From: Brachyhypopomus gauderio | Taxonomy: Eukaryota > Chordata > Actinopteri > Gymnotiformes > Hypopomidae | Direction: 5' to 3' | NCBI RefSeq assembly: GCF_052324685.1 | Contig: NW_027506896.1 | Location: 159,001 to 223,000 of the forward strand | Length of the DNA stretch: 64,000 nt | Part shown: positions 9,801 through 28,375 of the stretch, piece after piece | Layout of the letters: each line of letters opens with the position of its first letter | How positions within the stretch are numbered: position 1 is the stretch's first letter | The notes under the pieces: generated by a model | The model's input: only the letters and a program-made list of their open reading frames with translations | The model's database searches: none | Told to the model about the DNA's origin: nothing | Translations under genes and position numbers: made by a program

Positions 9801-11690
9801 GCGGTGACGTCAGCTCCAGCTAGCATGGATAATGCTAAAAACATGACAGTGTCGAGTAGGAGAAGTTGTTCTTTTTCTTTGAGACGTGAACCTGCATGTT
9901 TTCCTCGTGTTGTTTTCGATTATTTGCACGATTATACATGATTTCAGTTGCGACATGTACAAAAAAACCTTGCGTGCACTGTGAACACTGTGTCCATTAT
10001 TTTTCCACCGTCAGGAAAAGAAAAAAAAACCAATGTAAACAGGAAGTAAGAAGATGAGCACTTCAACGTTTCTTTGTTCGTGGACTAAATTTAATAATTA
10101 TTCCACCTGTGATGCTTTCTTGCAGTTTTACTTACAATATCTAAAAAAGAAAAGAACAATTTACAAAACATATCACCTCATACCAAACCTCTCGTCCAGC
10201 TGGGCCGGTTACCTAGTTACAGTAGGAAGGCCGCAGTCTTGGTTACTGAGTCATGTAGCTAGTAGCTAACTAGCTAGCATACTGGGCACATTGCGCAAAA
10301 AACTGGTAGCACGACACTCTTAGCTACTACAATCATCTCCTTGAATATCTTGATTTCACAATAACTTTAGAGAGAAAGACACACACACACACAAGTCATT
10401 GTCGTTTAGCGTGTGTAGTTTTATAAAAGAAACGTTCCCCCTGCAGTGTCAGTGATAGCTCTAAAAAGCCAAAGTAGGTCAAGTTCCCGCGTAACAATAC
10501 CATCATTGGCCACTTGGTGGCAGTGAATGGTCATTTATGAAGTAATAAAAACCATGCTGCAGTTATAACGCTGTACTCTGAAACTCTAAATATTAGATTA
10601 CACATGGCTACGCAGACAGTGTATCAAACTGATGAAGAATAGCTGTTTTCCCAGTAGTTATTTAAAGACAGGTTGACATAGTTCCACTGTTAAACAACGT
10701 GATCTGGAGCATGTCCTATGGGGCTTGTTCTATTCTGTCGGACCCAGTAAAAAGGTTTTTGCAAAGTCTTTGATGATTGTGAAACCAATACTCCATTAAC
10801 TGAACAACGGTCCCATGTGGATGTATTAAGTATTCAACCCTGTAATGTACCTGTGCTCTTTTTTTTACAAGTAGCAAATAGTCCTACTGTGCTCATTGTG
10901 ATTCCCACAGTAACAATGAACATAATGTAAGCAGTATGTTGTTTTCTGTGGCCATTGCATGCAGTGTTGGCAGAGAGAATGAAACCTGTGCTGTGACTGC
11001 AGCATGTATGACTGCATGAGGCGACTGTTACATCATGTGTACCCAATATGTGTAATCATGTGATGGCGTTTGGTAAAAAATTCATTCTTATACATCATAG
11101 TATATGTTGTAGTGTGCATACGCACGTGCACGCGCGCACACACACACACACAATATATATATATGTATTTATCAGCATTTATTTAGAACATTCAGGGTGA
11201 CATTCCAATACACACACAATAGCAATGTGTGGTTATTCACAGAATAAAATATGAAATATAAAAGAGAATAAAATAAAACCGAATGTTGTAACACAATGTG
11301 ACCGACACCAATATGGGTTCGCAATCAATGTGCAAAGTTCATGAAGCAACATAAATATTACTACACGGTCATAACGGCAAAGGAAAACATCTGACCTTTC
11401 ACCTTTGTGGGAGGCTCGGGACTGAGAGCTCATACTATGTTGGTAGGTTGTACATATGAAGCTTGGGAAAAATGAAGAATTCAGATGTCCTGTTTATGCC
11501 CAGGGATGGATTATTCGAGATCGACATTAAACAAGGCCTTTGCTTCCACTGTTAAGTCCTTTTAAAATATCTCACTCTGTTGATCAAAACTATCTTGACA
11601 TCTATCATCACCGAGTTAAGGTGTTTCAGCCACTCTGTTAACAAGTACATGAACTCAAGCACACAGCTTGATACACAGAGACAAACAGAC
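9801..11690. other. Spacer between atg4b and bok, no gene recognised
   Basis: No ORF here resembles a known protein and no exon with matching splice signals was found. It contains short CA runs (10381-10393 and 11135-11152). A TTTATT at 11178-11183 (AATAAA on the minus strand) could end a long bok 3' UTR. Human synteny places THAP4 between ATG4B and BOK; no THAP zinc finger or nitrobindin-like reading is visible here. Confidence 0.5.
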
Positions 11691-11699
11691 AAGCTCAGT

Positions 11700-12420
11700 G
11701 ACTTGTACTGTGAATGTCCCAGTCAACTGTTAGTGCCATTTCAGTGGAATGAAAGCATCTAGGAGAAACCCCAGCCCAGTCAAGAAGTGGAAGAACACAT
11801 AAACGAGCAGAGCGGGGCTTCGTTACAGTTCCACACACAAGAACTGTGTCAGGAGCTTCATGCACACAAAGCCACGGTCGGCTGGGTGGATGAAAAGCAC
11901 GTGGCCACTGGAACAGTGGAGACATGCTGCCTGCTATGATGAATCACACTTCACTGGCAGATGAACAAATCTGGGTTTGGTGGACGGCAGCACAACGGCA
12001 GCTACTCAAATGCAGAAGTGCCAGCAGTAAAGTCTGGATGAGGAGGGATGATGGTGTGAGATCCTTCTACCCAGGTTATGACTTAGTTCCACTGAAAATG
12101 AATGTCAATACTCCAACATACAAACCCATTGTGGAAAGTGGCATACTATTAACTTTGTGGAAGGACCCTTCCCTGTTTCGCTGTACAAAGAGGCATCCAT
12201 AAACACAGTTTGAAGAGGATCTCTAGTGACCTGCATAGAGCTCTGACCTCAACCTGAATTGGAAGGTTGATTGCGAGCCACAACGTCTTATCTAACATGG
12301 ATTAGATGTATAATGGGCACATTCATTCATACTGCAAAATCTTGTGCAAGGTATTCCCAGAAGAGTGGAGGCTCCCACCACCACAGAGCCACCCCAACTT
12401 CATGTTCATATAGGTCTGAT
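11700..12420 (+). mobile_element. Degraded Tc1/mariner-type transposase relic
   Basis: The + strand carries pieces of a Tc1-like transposase broken by many stops and frameshifts: NPSPVKKWKNT near 11770-11800, KPRSAGWMKSTWPLEQW near 11868-11920, YDESHFT near 11935-11955, then a C-terminal stretch with the DNA sense of SPDLN near 12245 and SQKSGG near 12355. The order matches the family: HTH linker, DDE region, PDLNPIE motif, C-terminal tail. Ends and target TA cannot be defined. If the bok 3' UTR reaches 11.17 kb, this relic would be carried antisense in it. Confidence 0.6.
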
Positions 12421-12599
12421 GGACAGATGACTACATTCAGTTACCCATATTGTGTACTTATGCTCTTTGTATCCTCTATGTATGACAGTACCGAACCAGC
12501 CTGAAAACACAAAGCTTCATAGAGAATGAAGCACTATGTTAAAAGGCACAGGACCCCCCCCCCCCCCACCAAAAAAACAAAAAAAAACATTCCCACGAT

Positions 12600-18522
<5,923 letters not shown>

Positions 18523-21500
18523 GAGAGGCCGTTATTTACAAACAAACGTCCACCTCCCACGCCGTGTACGGTCACGCCGCTAACTCCGCCGACACAAGCT
18601 TCCTGTCCTGTTGAGAGAGCAACCTTCTCGTAACCGATGTTCACGTATTAGTAAAAAGTTGTCAAGCACGTGCAAAAGGATCGCGACGTGTGCTGTAAAT
18701 GGACCAGAACCACGCGACGCCTGCAGGCTCAGCTCACGTCCGCTTTCTTTTATCACTTACATTGAAATATTCCTTTTTTTCTTAAGATATCAACCACTCA
18801 CCTCTCTTTGCCTTGTTCAGGGGCTCTTGCCACTCTGGATTAGTCTACATCTGATTTGGGTTTAGACACCAGAGACTAAATCCAAGTAAATTGCGACGCG
18901 CAACAGATAAAAAACAGCTACAAAAATTGCTTGAAGTCGGTTATCTGTGAAATGTCACCACCCGATAACTATCTCCGGTGTTTTAAAAAACTTCGACGTT
19001 ACGTGCCTGTCTCCTCGCTTTCGACTCGCAGATTTGCGGGTAATATTATGACTTTTCTCCAGAATGCCGTTGGTGTTGTCAGATAGTGACTAAACTGAAT
19101 CTGAGGCTGTTTCCTTCTTTGGACAACCCGCTCGCCCGGAGGACGGAGGCGGAGCGCCGAGGTGTGTCGGCCGCCCCTCACAGCGGCTCTGGCAAAGAAC
19201 CAACCCACGTCCTGTATCAATTTTTAGCAATTCATTTCTAATACATTTAGCTTATTAATTAGTATTACACGTGTTCGTGTCGGTAGGAGCAGTCGAGTTT
19301 TATATGCTGCCAATTATAACTAAGGTCTTTTGCTCAGAGCAAACTAGGTCTAGTTATGAACCATCCTTATTATGAAGACTCTTAAAAGACGTTATTGAGC
19401 AGCTTTCCTAAAGTATGCCTAACAGTTTTTTTTCCATATGCATGTAACTATCAACGATATCAATACACGAATTTAAGCCGAAGGTAACTCAAAGGTGAAA
19501 AATGACAGGTTATAACTTGTGTTCCAAGATTTTTCATCAGAAGTCTTTACGGTTTGAAATTAATTAGTCCTACCCGCCCTGTGTTCAAGCAAAATATCCT
19601 CAATCTTTACCTCACTATAGACACAGTTACAGACCTAGGATTTGCTTTAACACGCTCTCTAATTACCAGTACATTTCTGACGAAAAACGCCCACGTTTCT
19701 TTAACAGATCCAAAAGCCTGGCAGATCTAACCTACAACTACCAGATGAGATCACCAGAACAGCATGAATTGGACACACTAAACAAAACTGAACAGAAACT
19801 ACAAGATCGAGGCAGTTTTCGTCAACACCGTAGGCGAGAATGAGCCTGTGTGAGAAGAACTAACGACCCACAGCAGGTTCCTCTTTGTGCACAAACTGTT
19901 CAAAACGGAATGTGTGTGAAGACCTGAAGAAACACTCGAGGCCTTCAAGATTTGTAATGACTGATGATTGTCCAAAACACAGAGGGAATTTGACTTTTTC
20001 CCCCGGGTAGCGCTGAACGGTATTTCAACTGAAGTGGTAGAGTTCACCAATTATTTGGAAAACAAGCCCACGTACAGTTTGTTTCCCAAGAAAGTGTTTC
20101 TGGCGAACAGGTGTTGAGAAATTTCAGGATTTATCTTTTGCTTTGGCATTGGCTACATGCCTATAGACCTACGATTCTGTTTAGTTATAAACACATACCG
20201 ATATAAGATAATGGATTATGCCTTTGCTATATAGTACATTTAATCTGATAAACAGATCTGCAGATCTGAACGTTTTTCGTTTTCAGGATCAGTGCAACCT
20301 TACAAGAACCCAGTTTACAATCTGAACTTTCCAGACTGTTGCCTTGGTAACCAGGGCAGCCTTCCACGAGGCGTATACAATGTTGTACCTATACTGAGAC
20401 AAAAGAATCTGAAAATAAATGCTAAAAATATATGAGAGCATTTTATATAAACACACCTACTTCTCAAGTAGTCCAAACTATTTTGTGTGAGCTGTTGCAT
20501 TGTTGCTGGGGTGCGGGGAACACGGGTTTATTGGCTCTAGGAGCCCCTGTGAGTGTTTCAGTACTCCCGTCTGTAATCACATTTACAGGGTGATCTGTAT
20601 ATTCAAACACTGAGCAAAAACTGCACACCAGACACCAGACCACGGCCGAGTCTTTATATACGGTACTGTATTCACCCAAGGACATTTTATTACTTTATGT
20701 AGCTACAATACTGCACCCTAGAGGGAAAAGTGTTTTGTGAATGTGTACAAAGAAGGAACGGAGTAAAGACCTTGAGCAAAAGCAGAATAAAATTCAATGA
20801 GCTTATAAGACTCACAAAACACATACAAACTAAAAATACTGTAAAAAAGGATGTCGAAAATTATATAGAGACGTTGGATGAATCACTACTCAAATGGAAC
20901 TGTTGGTAAAAAAATCTAAATGAAGAATATGAAGACAGGAAACAGATTGGCTTGTCTTCGTATTTTGTATATCGGTTGGAATGCCATAAACATATAAACA
21001 GCGTTTCAAACAAAAACGAGTGCTGACTGCATTTGCCATGGGACCCGTATGTGGATTTAACACGTCTGAAGTGTTCCTTACGTGTGTAGCCTGTTTATTG
21101 TTGTTTTACTTCTGTACTAAAAGCAAGATATATGCACCATCTGTGCTGTATTTGTCCACCATTATCACTTATTTAAATTAGACATAAATCAATACATTGG
21201 CAACTGGAAATACTACATTATTCTTCTTCTTCTTCCCCTAATCTAAAAATAGTGTACAAAGCAAACAGCAAATAAAACTACAGTACCCAAAGGTGTCGCT
21301 CCACGGGATTACCTCACGCATGCGCATTACATCATCCCCTTTCACAAAGTCGCTGAAGCAGCTTAGGAAAGGGAGGCTCCTTCGTAAGGAATTAAAGTAT
21401 AAAGATCCAGAATAGAGCTCCGTGACCGGCGTCTGGACCGGACAACAGTTCATATTCCTTTGAAACCCACAGCAGGCTTGCAGCAACTACTTCGCGAATA

Positions 21501-21671
21501 GACAACCAGGAAGAGGTGTGATTGAGAGAGCAGACAGGCTTTTACAGTGGTTCTGTCGGGGGCAAGGTCCAGAAAAACAAAAAAACAGGGAAAAATATCA
21601 GCGAAAAGGAAGACAACCGTCAAACCAGACGAGAAGGGCGGCTGTGGTCCAGCTTGGTGTGTCCAGCCGCC
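18523..21671. other. Head-to-head spacer between bok and stk25
   Basis: bok is transcribed leftward from about 18.6-19.2 kb and stk25 rightward from about 21.4-21.6 kb. The part near 18.5-19.2 kb is CpG-richer and may hold bok 5' UTR and promoter. The part near 21.3-21.67 kb is the likely stk25 first exon and promoter. I recognise no additional protein-coding exon between them. Confidence 0.45.
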
Positions 21672-24175
21672 ATGGCGCATCTACGGGACATTCGGAACCA
21701 GGTAATCCTGGCCGTCTTGGCTGACAGACACGTCTGTCAAGGACGGATACAGTGAAGACAGTTTAACCTGCTGCCGACCCAACACAGCCACTTTGGTTCA
21801 CGGCACAAAACAAGAGTATAAAACTGTGTGTTTATAAGATTTCCATTTGGAGAAAAGGACCGCTTGTGCCAAAAATCGGTAGCCTATCCGAAGTCCATAA
21901 ACGGGGCTTGACAGATACTTGGAGAAAGAGCTGACAGTTCAGAAACGTTAACCTGTAACGAACCTCATGTTCCCATAATGTCATGACACTCCTATTTTCA
22001 GAGTAATCAGTTATCACTGATCTTATCAACCGGTAATTCAGAAGATAAACAATGTATTGGAACAAAAAAAATGTAGATGTTATTTCTGATCTACATGGAA
22101 AAGAAATAGCTAATACGTATATTTATGTTAATGTCGACAGTTATATTAACTACACAGATATTTTAAAAGCTTTTCACATCTTGTTCCGAATAATGTCCGA
22201 TGGTCAAGATTGTTTTTTTGTCTTCCATTGTTAAATTAGAAACAACTGATAAACGCACATCTTTCCTCTAGCAAATATGTTGTGGACCAGATAACGTCTG
22301 CATGATGTGCGCTTTCTGAGCGTGAGAAGAGCGTGATGTTGTAGTTTAGCACGCACACTTCTGCAGACCAGTGACCGTGTCCGTGTCTGGTGACAGGTGT
22401 GAGCAAGCCAGAAACCTAGCAATACTCGGCATGAATCCATCCGAAAAGTTACGCCAGTGTGCGTTACACTGTAAGTCGGGGAAAGTGAGGCTTGGATTAT
22501 ACTACAATATTTTTGGACTGAATGAATGTTGATTGCAGAATTCTAGCTGCCGTGGCCATCTGGTTTTTTTTTCGATTTATTTATTTTGAGAGAACACCCA
22601 TGTACCCAGGCTTACATCATTGATGTCCCCAATTGCAGATGTTTTCATTACGAAGTGGAAAGAACTTTGATAATGTTTTTGATAATGAGAAAATGTTAGA
22701 CACAAAAACTAAATCCCTCAATATTTAAGGACATAGTTTCACAAGTAATGTTATTTCATGTATTAACAAAAATAGTAAAAATAGACTATGCACCAAGTGA
22801 CCCGTGCAATTAACAGTTTGTTCTGGACATGTGGTTTGAGGAGGAGGATGAAGAGGAAGATTCCTTATAAAACTAAACCAATGGTGCACGAACCCCTAAT
22901 TTAAGAAATCAAGAATACCTAATGAAATCACTGAACAGCTGTGTGGCTATTTAGTCCATCTTGACAATATTTCATACAAATCTGTGCATCGCTACTGACT
23001 ATTGAACAAACCTCAAATCAAATCCAGATGTATTCCCTACATCACTGGATAAAGTAACATACTTCTCATTCTTTTTCTATGATTTCTCAACACAGACTTA
23101 TTGCCTTGTGTTTTCCATTATTTTGACACTTTCTCTAGCTTGTCATTTATCAATCTCCAACAGCTTGGCTTTTTTTCCAAGCTTTGTTCAGGCTTAATGA
23201 TTATATTATTGGGTTAACCATGTAAATAGATCTTTGATATCAAAAGATCTTCACCACAAGAGGTGACACATCCGTATTACGAGCCTTGTAATGCTACAGG
23301 ACTGGAATGCTAAGAAACACTAATGCTAAGAAAGGGCTAAGCATTATCCTTAGCCCTAAATTAGTGTAACGACACTGAAAGCACTTGGTGAACTTGTTGC
23401 TTGGTAACTGCTCATTTAAATCTTGAATCTGGGAACACTGCATGGCGTGGCATCACCTCCTGGACTATTGCTTGATGTATTTTTGAGCTTTTTTCTTAGA
23501 AACAGATTTGCATATTTGGGCACAAATGCTAATGAGTCTGTGTTTGTTCAGAACACTCGTTTGGATCCCGAGCAGTACTTCACCAAACTAGAGCGCATCG
23601 GCAAAGGCTCGTTTGGTGAAGTCTACAAGGGAATCAACAACTGCACGAAGGAGGTGGTGGCCATAAAGATCATCGACCTGGAGGAAGCAGAAGATGAGAT
23701 CGAGGATATTCAGCAGGAGATCACTGTTCTCAGCCAGTGTGACAGTCCCTTCGTCACCAGATACTTTGGCTCCTACCTCAAGGTGTGAGCCGAAATCTCA
23801 AATTGCTATAAGCTCAGTGTCACCCTAATCTATTTAGCTGTAGTTACTGTCTCTTCATATAATTTTCTGTGTGTTAAAAGGGGTCTCTTTAAAATGACTC
23901 TACTAGCCCGTTAGTCATCAGACTGTCATTTTCTGGTTACTATATACATGATTTAGAGGAAGCTGACTTAGAACGATATTTGTGAATGCAGGGAACAAAG
24001 TTGTGGATTATTATGGAGTATCTGGGCGGGGGCTCTGCTCTAGACATGGTGAGTACTGCCTGTCATTACTGTGCGAAACATAACACAATATGAAACCAAG
24101 TTTTGGCAATAAATTGAACTACTGTTCAAAGTGTCCTGTCAAAATGGGATGAAAACCACAGGTTGAGAATCATTG

Positions 24176-24217
<42 letters not shown>

Positions 24218-26697
24218 TTAGCTGAAGGCAGGGCCCCTGGAGGAGGTCTACATTGCTACAATACTCAGAGAGATTCTAAAAGGACTGGACTACCTACACT
24301 CGGAGAGGAAGATCCACAGAGACATCAAAGGTTATGACCCCAGTAGTCTGCTTCTCTACTGGCAAAAGCCTGATGAGTCATGTTGGTGAAAACCAAAACG
24401 ATCTGGAATATGTTCAGTGGTTCACCCTGCATGCATGCCATCACATTTCATTGCATATTAGCTTGAATCACAATTCTAAAGCATTTTCAAGATCACTGGA
24501 CCGATGCCTGTTCTCGATTCCAACTGTATATGCATGCTGTCAAACGCTGCTGGATCAATCTTCATCCGACGAGCGGAATCCGTCTGAAAGATCACGCACC
24601 TTTCACGTCTCTGTCTGATCACATTGCATCCAACAGCTGCCAACGTGTTGCTGTCCGAGCATGGCGATGTGAAGCTAGCAGACTTCGGTGTGGCGGGCCA
24701 GCTCACGGACACGCAGATCAAGAGGAACACGTTTGTGGGGACGCCGTTCTGGATGGCGCCGGAGGTCATCAAGCAGTCCTCGTACGACTTCAAGGTACCA
24801 TGTCCTCGTCTGTCTCTCACCCCGTGCTCCTCTAAGAGGTACCATGTCCTCGTCTGTCTCTCACCCCGTGCTCCTCTAAGAGGTACCATGTCCTCGTCTG
24901 TCTCTCACCCCGTACTCCTCTAAGAGGTGTCATGTCCTCGTCTGTCTCTCACCCCGTGCTCCTCTAAGAAGTGTCATGTCCTCGTCTGTCTCTCACCCCG
25001 TGCTCCTCTAAGAGGTACCATGTCCTCGTCTGTCTCTCACCCCGTGCACCTCTAAGAGGTACCATGTCCTCGTCTGTCTCTCACGCAGTGCTCCTCTAAG
25101 AGGTGTCATGTCCTCGTCTGTCTCTCACGCCGTGCTCCTCTAAGAGGTACCATGTCCTCGTCTGTCTCTCACGCCGTGCTCCTCTAAGAGGTACCATGTC
25201 CTCGTCTGTCTCTCACGCCGTGCTCCTCTAAGAGGTACCATGTCCTCGTCTGTCTCTCACGCCGTGCTCCTCTAAGAGGTACCATGTCCTCGTCTGTCTC
25301 TCACGCCGTGCTCCTCTAAGAGGTGTCATGTTCACGTCTGTCTCTCACGCCGTGCTCCTCTAAGAGGTACCATGTCCTCGTCTGTCTCTCACCCCGTGCT
25401 CCTCTAAGAGGTGTCATGTTCACGTCTGTCTCTCACCCCGTGCTCCTCTAAGAGGTACCATGTCCTCGTCTGTCTCTCACCCCGTGCTCCTCTAAGAGGT
25501 ACCATGTCCTCGTCTGTCTCTCACCCCGTGCTCCTCTAAGAGGTACCATGTCCTCGTCTGTCTCTCACGCCGTGCTCCTCTAAGAGGTGTCATGTTCACG
25601 TCTGTCTCTCACGCCGTGCTCCTCTAAGAGGTACCATGTCCTCGTCTGTCTCTCACGCCGTGCTCCTCTAAGAGGTACCATGTCCTCGTCTGTCTCTCAC
25701 CCCGTGCTCCTCTAAGAGGTACCATGTCCTCGTCTGTCTCTCACCCCGTGCTCCTCTAAGAGGTGTCATGTTCATGTCTACAAGTCAAGTTACAAAAGCA
25801 ACATATGGTGCATGCTGTCTAACACCTCAACACTTTCTCTTCCATAATGAAAATAAGCTTAATGAAATATTTAGAAACAGACAGATGACGTGGACACCGG
25901 ACAGCCTTTACTTCACTGCTCCTCCTTTTCCTGCGTCCCCAGGCAGACATCTGGTCCCTAGGTATCACCGCCATCGAGCTGGCCAAAGGAGAGCCTCCAA
26001 ACGCAGACCTGCACCCCATGAGGGTTCTGTTCCTCATACCCAAGAACAGCCCCCCAACTCTGGAGGGTTCCCACAGCAAGGCCTTCAAGGAGTTTGTAGA
26101 AGCGTGTCTCAACAAAGACCCACGGTTTGTGAGTGTCCCTGTCCTTAGTGGGGGGGGAAAAGCCTCAGAGACAAACTACAAAATTGTTGAAAGCATGAAA
26201 TGTTGAAAGCATGAACAGTTTGTTTGTATTGTGGGAAGCAAAGTTTCAGATGGACAGAACTGAACTAGACTAAGCACAAAGGTCTCATTTCACAAACCGG
26301 CCATTTCATTTTAGACCACTGGTGCAAGAAATCTGAACAGACATGTCATTATTAACTTTCAGCTGGCATATTGTCTCCCATTAAACAGTTAAAGGAATGG
26401 TCTAGGGCAGGGGTACTCAAATAGAAATGATGAAAAACACTTTTCAAAACAGCTCGCGGGCCAGAAATAGATGGCATGTGGCCCACGGGCCACTATTTGA
26501 GTATGGGGGGTCTATACAAAGTTATACATTTTCCATTTACTTCAAATGTATGTATGATATACTCATTGTTTTGATTTTGCATGTTGCCTTTCAGTACCAG
26601 AGTTATAAGCATAATGTTACATTATGCTAATGCTTTACACCTCAATCGGAATTAGTCCTCCGCATCTACACATCTGTGCATTTTGAGATTACACAAA

Positions 26698-26730
<33 letters not shown>

Positions 26731-28375
26731 GTGATCACTAGGGGGCTGTGGTACACACAACCCCACTGTTCTGGGCCACTGTGCCTTGCTCAAGGACACT
26801 TTAGTCATGGCCTACGGCCTGGGAATCGAACCCACGACTCGCAACTCTCTAGTCACAAGTCTGGTTCCCCAAGACCAGTTCGCTTTAGATATTATTTGTA
26901 AAACTGTTGACAGGCTCAGAGTAGTTCACCAATTGTCCCCCACAGAGACCCACAGCTAAGGAACTGCTAAAGCACAAATTCATCAGTCGCTACACCAAGA
27001 AAACGTCCTACCTGTCTGAGCTGATTGACCGCCGCCGCCGCTGGAGGTCCGAGGGCCATGGAGAGGAGTCCAGCTCAGACGATTCTGACACGTAAGCCAC
27101 CACACACACACACACACACACACACACCTTCACACGAGCAGCTAGTGCTGTGCTAAGCCCAAAGTCACCATGCACGCATGTTTGTGTCTCAGAGACAGCG
27201 AAGAGGACAGCCGAGACCGGAGCATCGTGTGGACGTTTCCCCGCACCATAAGGTCCAGTTCTCTGAACACACAGCAGCAAGGTCTTAACCACACAGACAA
27301 GGTGGGCCCCCCCCTCGAGTCTACAGACGTCACCGTCGTCAGTCCTGTGTAAACCGACCCAACTCACCCAGCCCATGTGCTTTCTGCTGTCATTTGCTGT
27401 CGATTACAGACAGAAGTGATGAAGAGGCAGCCAAAATCATCATCGTTAACCACGCTCCTCATCCCTATCTTCAGAGAGGTACATCGATGTCACACCATAT
27501 CACTCACTCCTGCGGCAGTATTGTGTGGCCAGCAGCTGCAACACACAACGTAGGGCGCATTAGAGCCTCTGTGTTCACTGACCCTGTCGGCGATGCGTGC
27601 AGGTGAAGGAGAAGAGATGTGCGAGTGGGGGTGGCGTGCGTGCCCTGGAGGAGCTGGAGAACGCGTTTAACCTGGCCGAGGAGTCCAGCCCAGGAATCTC
27701 GGACCGTCTACTCACTCATGTGATGGAGAGAGTGTGCAGGTACGAGCACCTTCCTCAACGTCTCTTTGGCCCAGAGGCGTCCAGGGTGTAGCCAGTGAGC
27801 GCTTGCTGATCGGCTGTCTTGAAATGTAACGAGCAGAATCTCGAACAGGCTTGAAAGTGTCTTATCTAAACATTCCCACACCAGGTGAGAGTTGCTGTGT
27901 GGGGTCAGGAACGAAGCCCTCAGGCCCCTGCAGAGTGCTAGATCCAGGTGGCGGTGTGATCACTGGGAGGTGAATCCTCCTTAGCCTGTGGGGCACCTCT
28001 CCAGCCACTACTGTTCATTCTTTTAGGCAGAGTGAGGCTGAACCACCCAGGTTGCAGTGTTGGAAACAGCCCTGCAGGTCAAGGTATCTGGGTTCTGGGT
28101 TCTTGTAGGATAGTTAAGGAATGAGCATGTTACGTTAATAGACCAAGGTCTTGCTATGAACAGACTTAAGAAATGTAAGACATCCATGACTTTGTAAAAT
28201 ATTTTATCAGGTCGTTTCATTCACACCTTGTATAAAAAAAAAATACTCTGGAGGTTCCAGCAGGGAGGTTGGTATAAATGTATTCATGCTTCAGAAGCAG
28301 ATGGTCAGCTCATTTGCACCGTCTTTCCCCTGCAGGTTTAGCCTCAATGGGAACACCACACCCCCAAAGCGATGA
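21672..28375 (+). CDS. stk25: Serine/threonine kinase 25 (GCK-III, MST family)
   Basis: Eleven coding exons: 21672-21701, 23552-23782, 23992-24048, 24222-24330, 24637-24794, 25943-26128, 26946-27091, 27193-27301, 27410-27478, 27603-27739 and 28336-28375, giving 423 residues (human 426). STK25 is a Golgi-associated sterile-20 kinase that works with GM130/LKB1-STRAD and the STRIPAK complex via CCM3. Motifs: glycine loop GKGSFGEV at 27-34, Lys49 in VVAIKI, HRDIK at 138-142, DFG at 158-160, activation-loop Thr174 in NTFVGTPFW, and APEVI. The C-terminal CCM3-binding helix region (ALEELENAF...[13 protein letters not shown]) is in exon 10. The ATG has a perfect Kozak context (gccgccatgg) and matches MAHLR of orthologues. 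The donor of exon 5 is weak (gtacca) and is the first unit of a 22-copy minisatellite; exon 4's acceptor follows a (TG)n tract. Confidence 0.96.
24180..24216 (+). repeat. (TG)n tract at the stk25 exon 4 acceptor
   Basis: About 18 TG units followed only by gttag and the exon at 24222. It replaces the usual polypyrimidine tract, as TG tracts do at some known variable acceptors. The exon it controls encodes kinase subdomains V-VIb including the catalytic HRD motif. Confidence 0.9.
24795..25762 (+). repeat. 44-bp minisatellite, 22 head-to-tail units, starting at the stk25 exon 5 donor
   Basis: Exactly 22 units of 44 bp with no indels, from 24795 to 25762, then a partial unit to about 25780. The unit begins GTACCATGTCCTCGTCTGTC and ends CTCCTCTAAGAG; variants carry GTGTCATG or TTCACG. 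The first unit begins on the genuine splice donor (ttcaag|gtacca), and each later unit has the look-alike aagag|gtacca. The array fills most of intron 5 (24795-25942). Confidence 0.95.
26408..26510. mobile_element. Short hAT-type MITE remnant
   Basis: Opens CAGGGGTACTCAAATAG and ends in the near-inverse CTATTTGAGTATGGGGG, with the internal motif CGGGCCAGAAATAGATGGCATGTGGCCCACGGGCC shared by many vertebrate Charlie-like hAT MITEs; only the ends and that motif support the call. TCTA flanks both sides as a possible partial target duplication. It lies in stk25 intron 6. Confidence 0.6.
26741..26885 (-). mobile_element. tRNA-derived SINE fragment
   Basis: On the minus strand a B-box-like GGGTTCGATTCCC (complement of 26821-26833) is followed by the conserved CTTGAGCAAGGCAC box typical of fish tRNA SINEs of the V-SINE/HE1 kind. 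A CA microsatellite (about 26698-26730) abuts it. It sits in stk25 intron 6, antisense to the gene. Confidence 0.6.

Noticed and set aside
9756-9941. Open frame upstream of atg4b, head to head
   Set aside because: No recognisable domain or splice context; it lies in the likely promoter region.
23333-23357. 9-bp stem with 7-nt loop (AGGGCTAAG / CTTAGCCCT)
   Set aside because: Short hairpin expected by chance in 64 kb, no partner copies and no known role.
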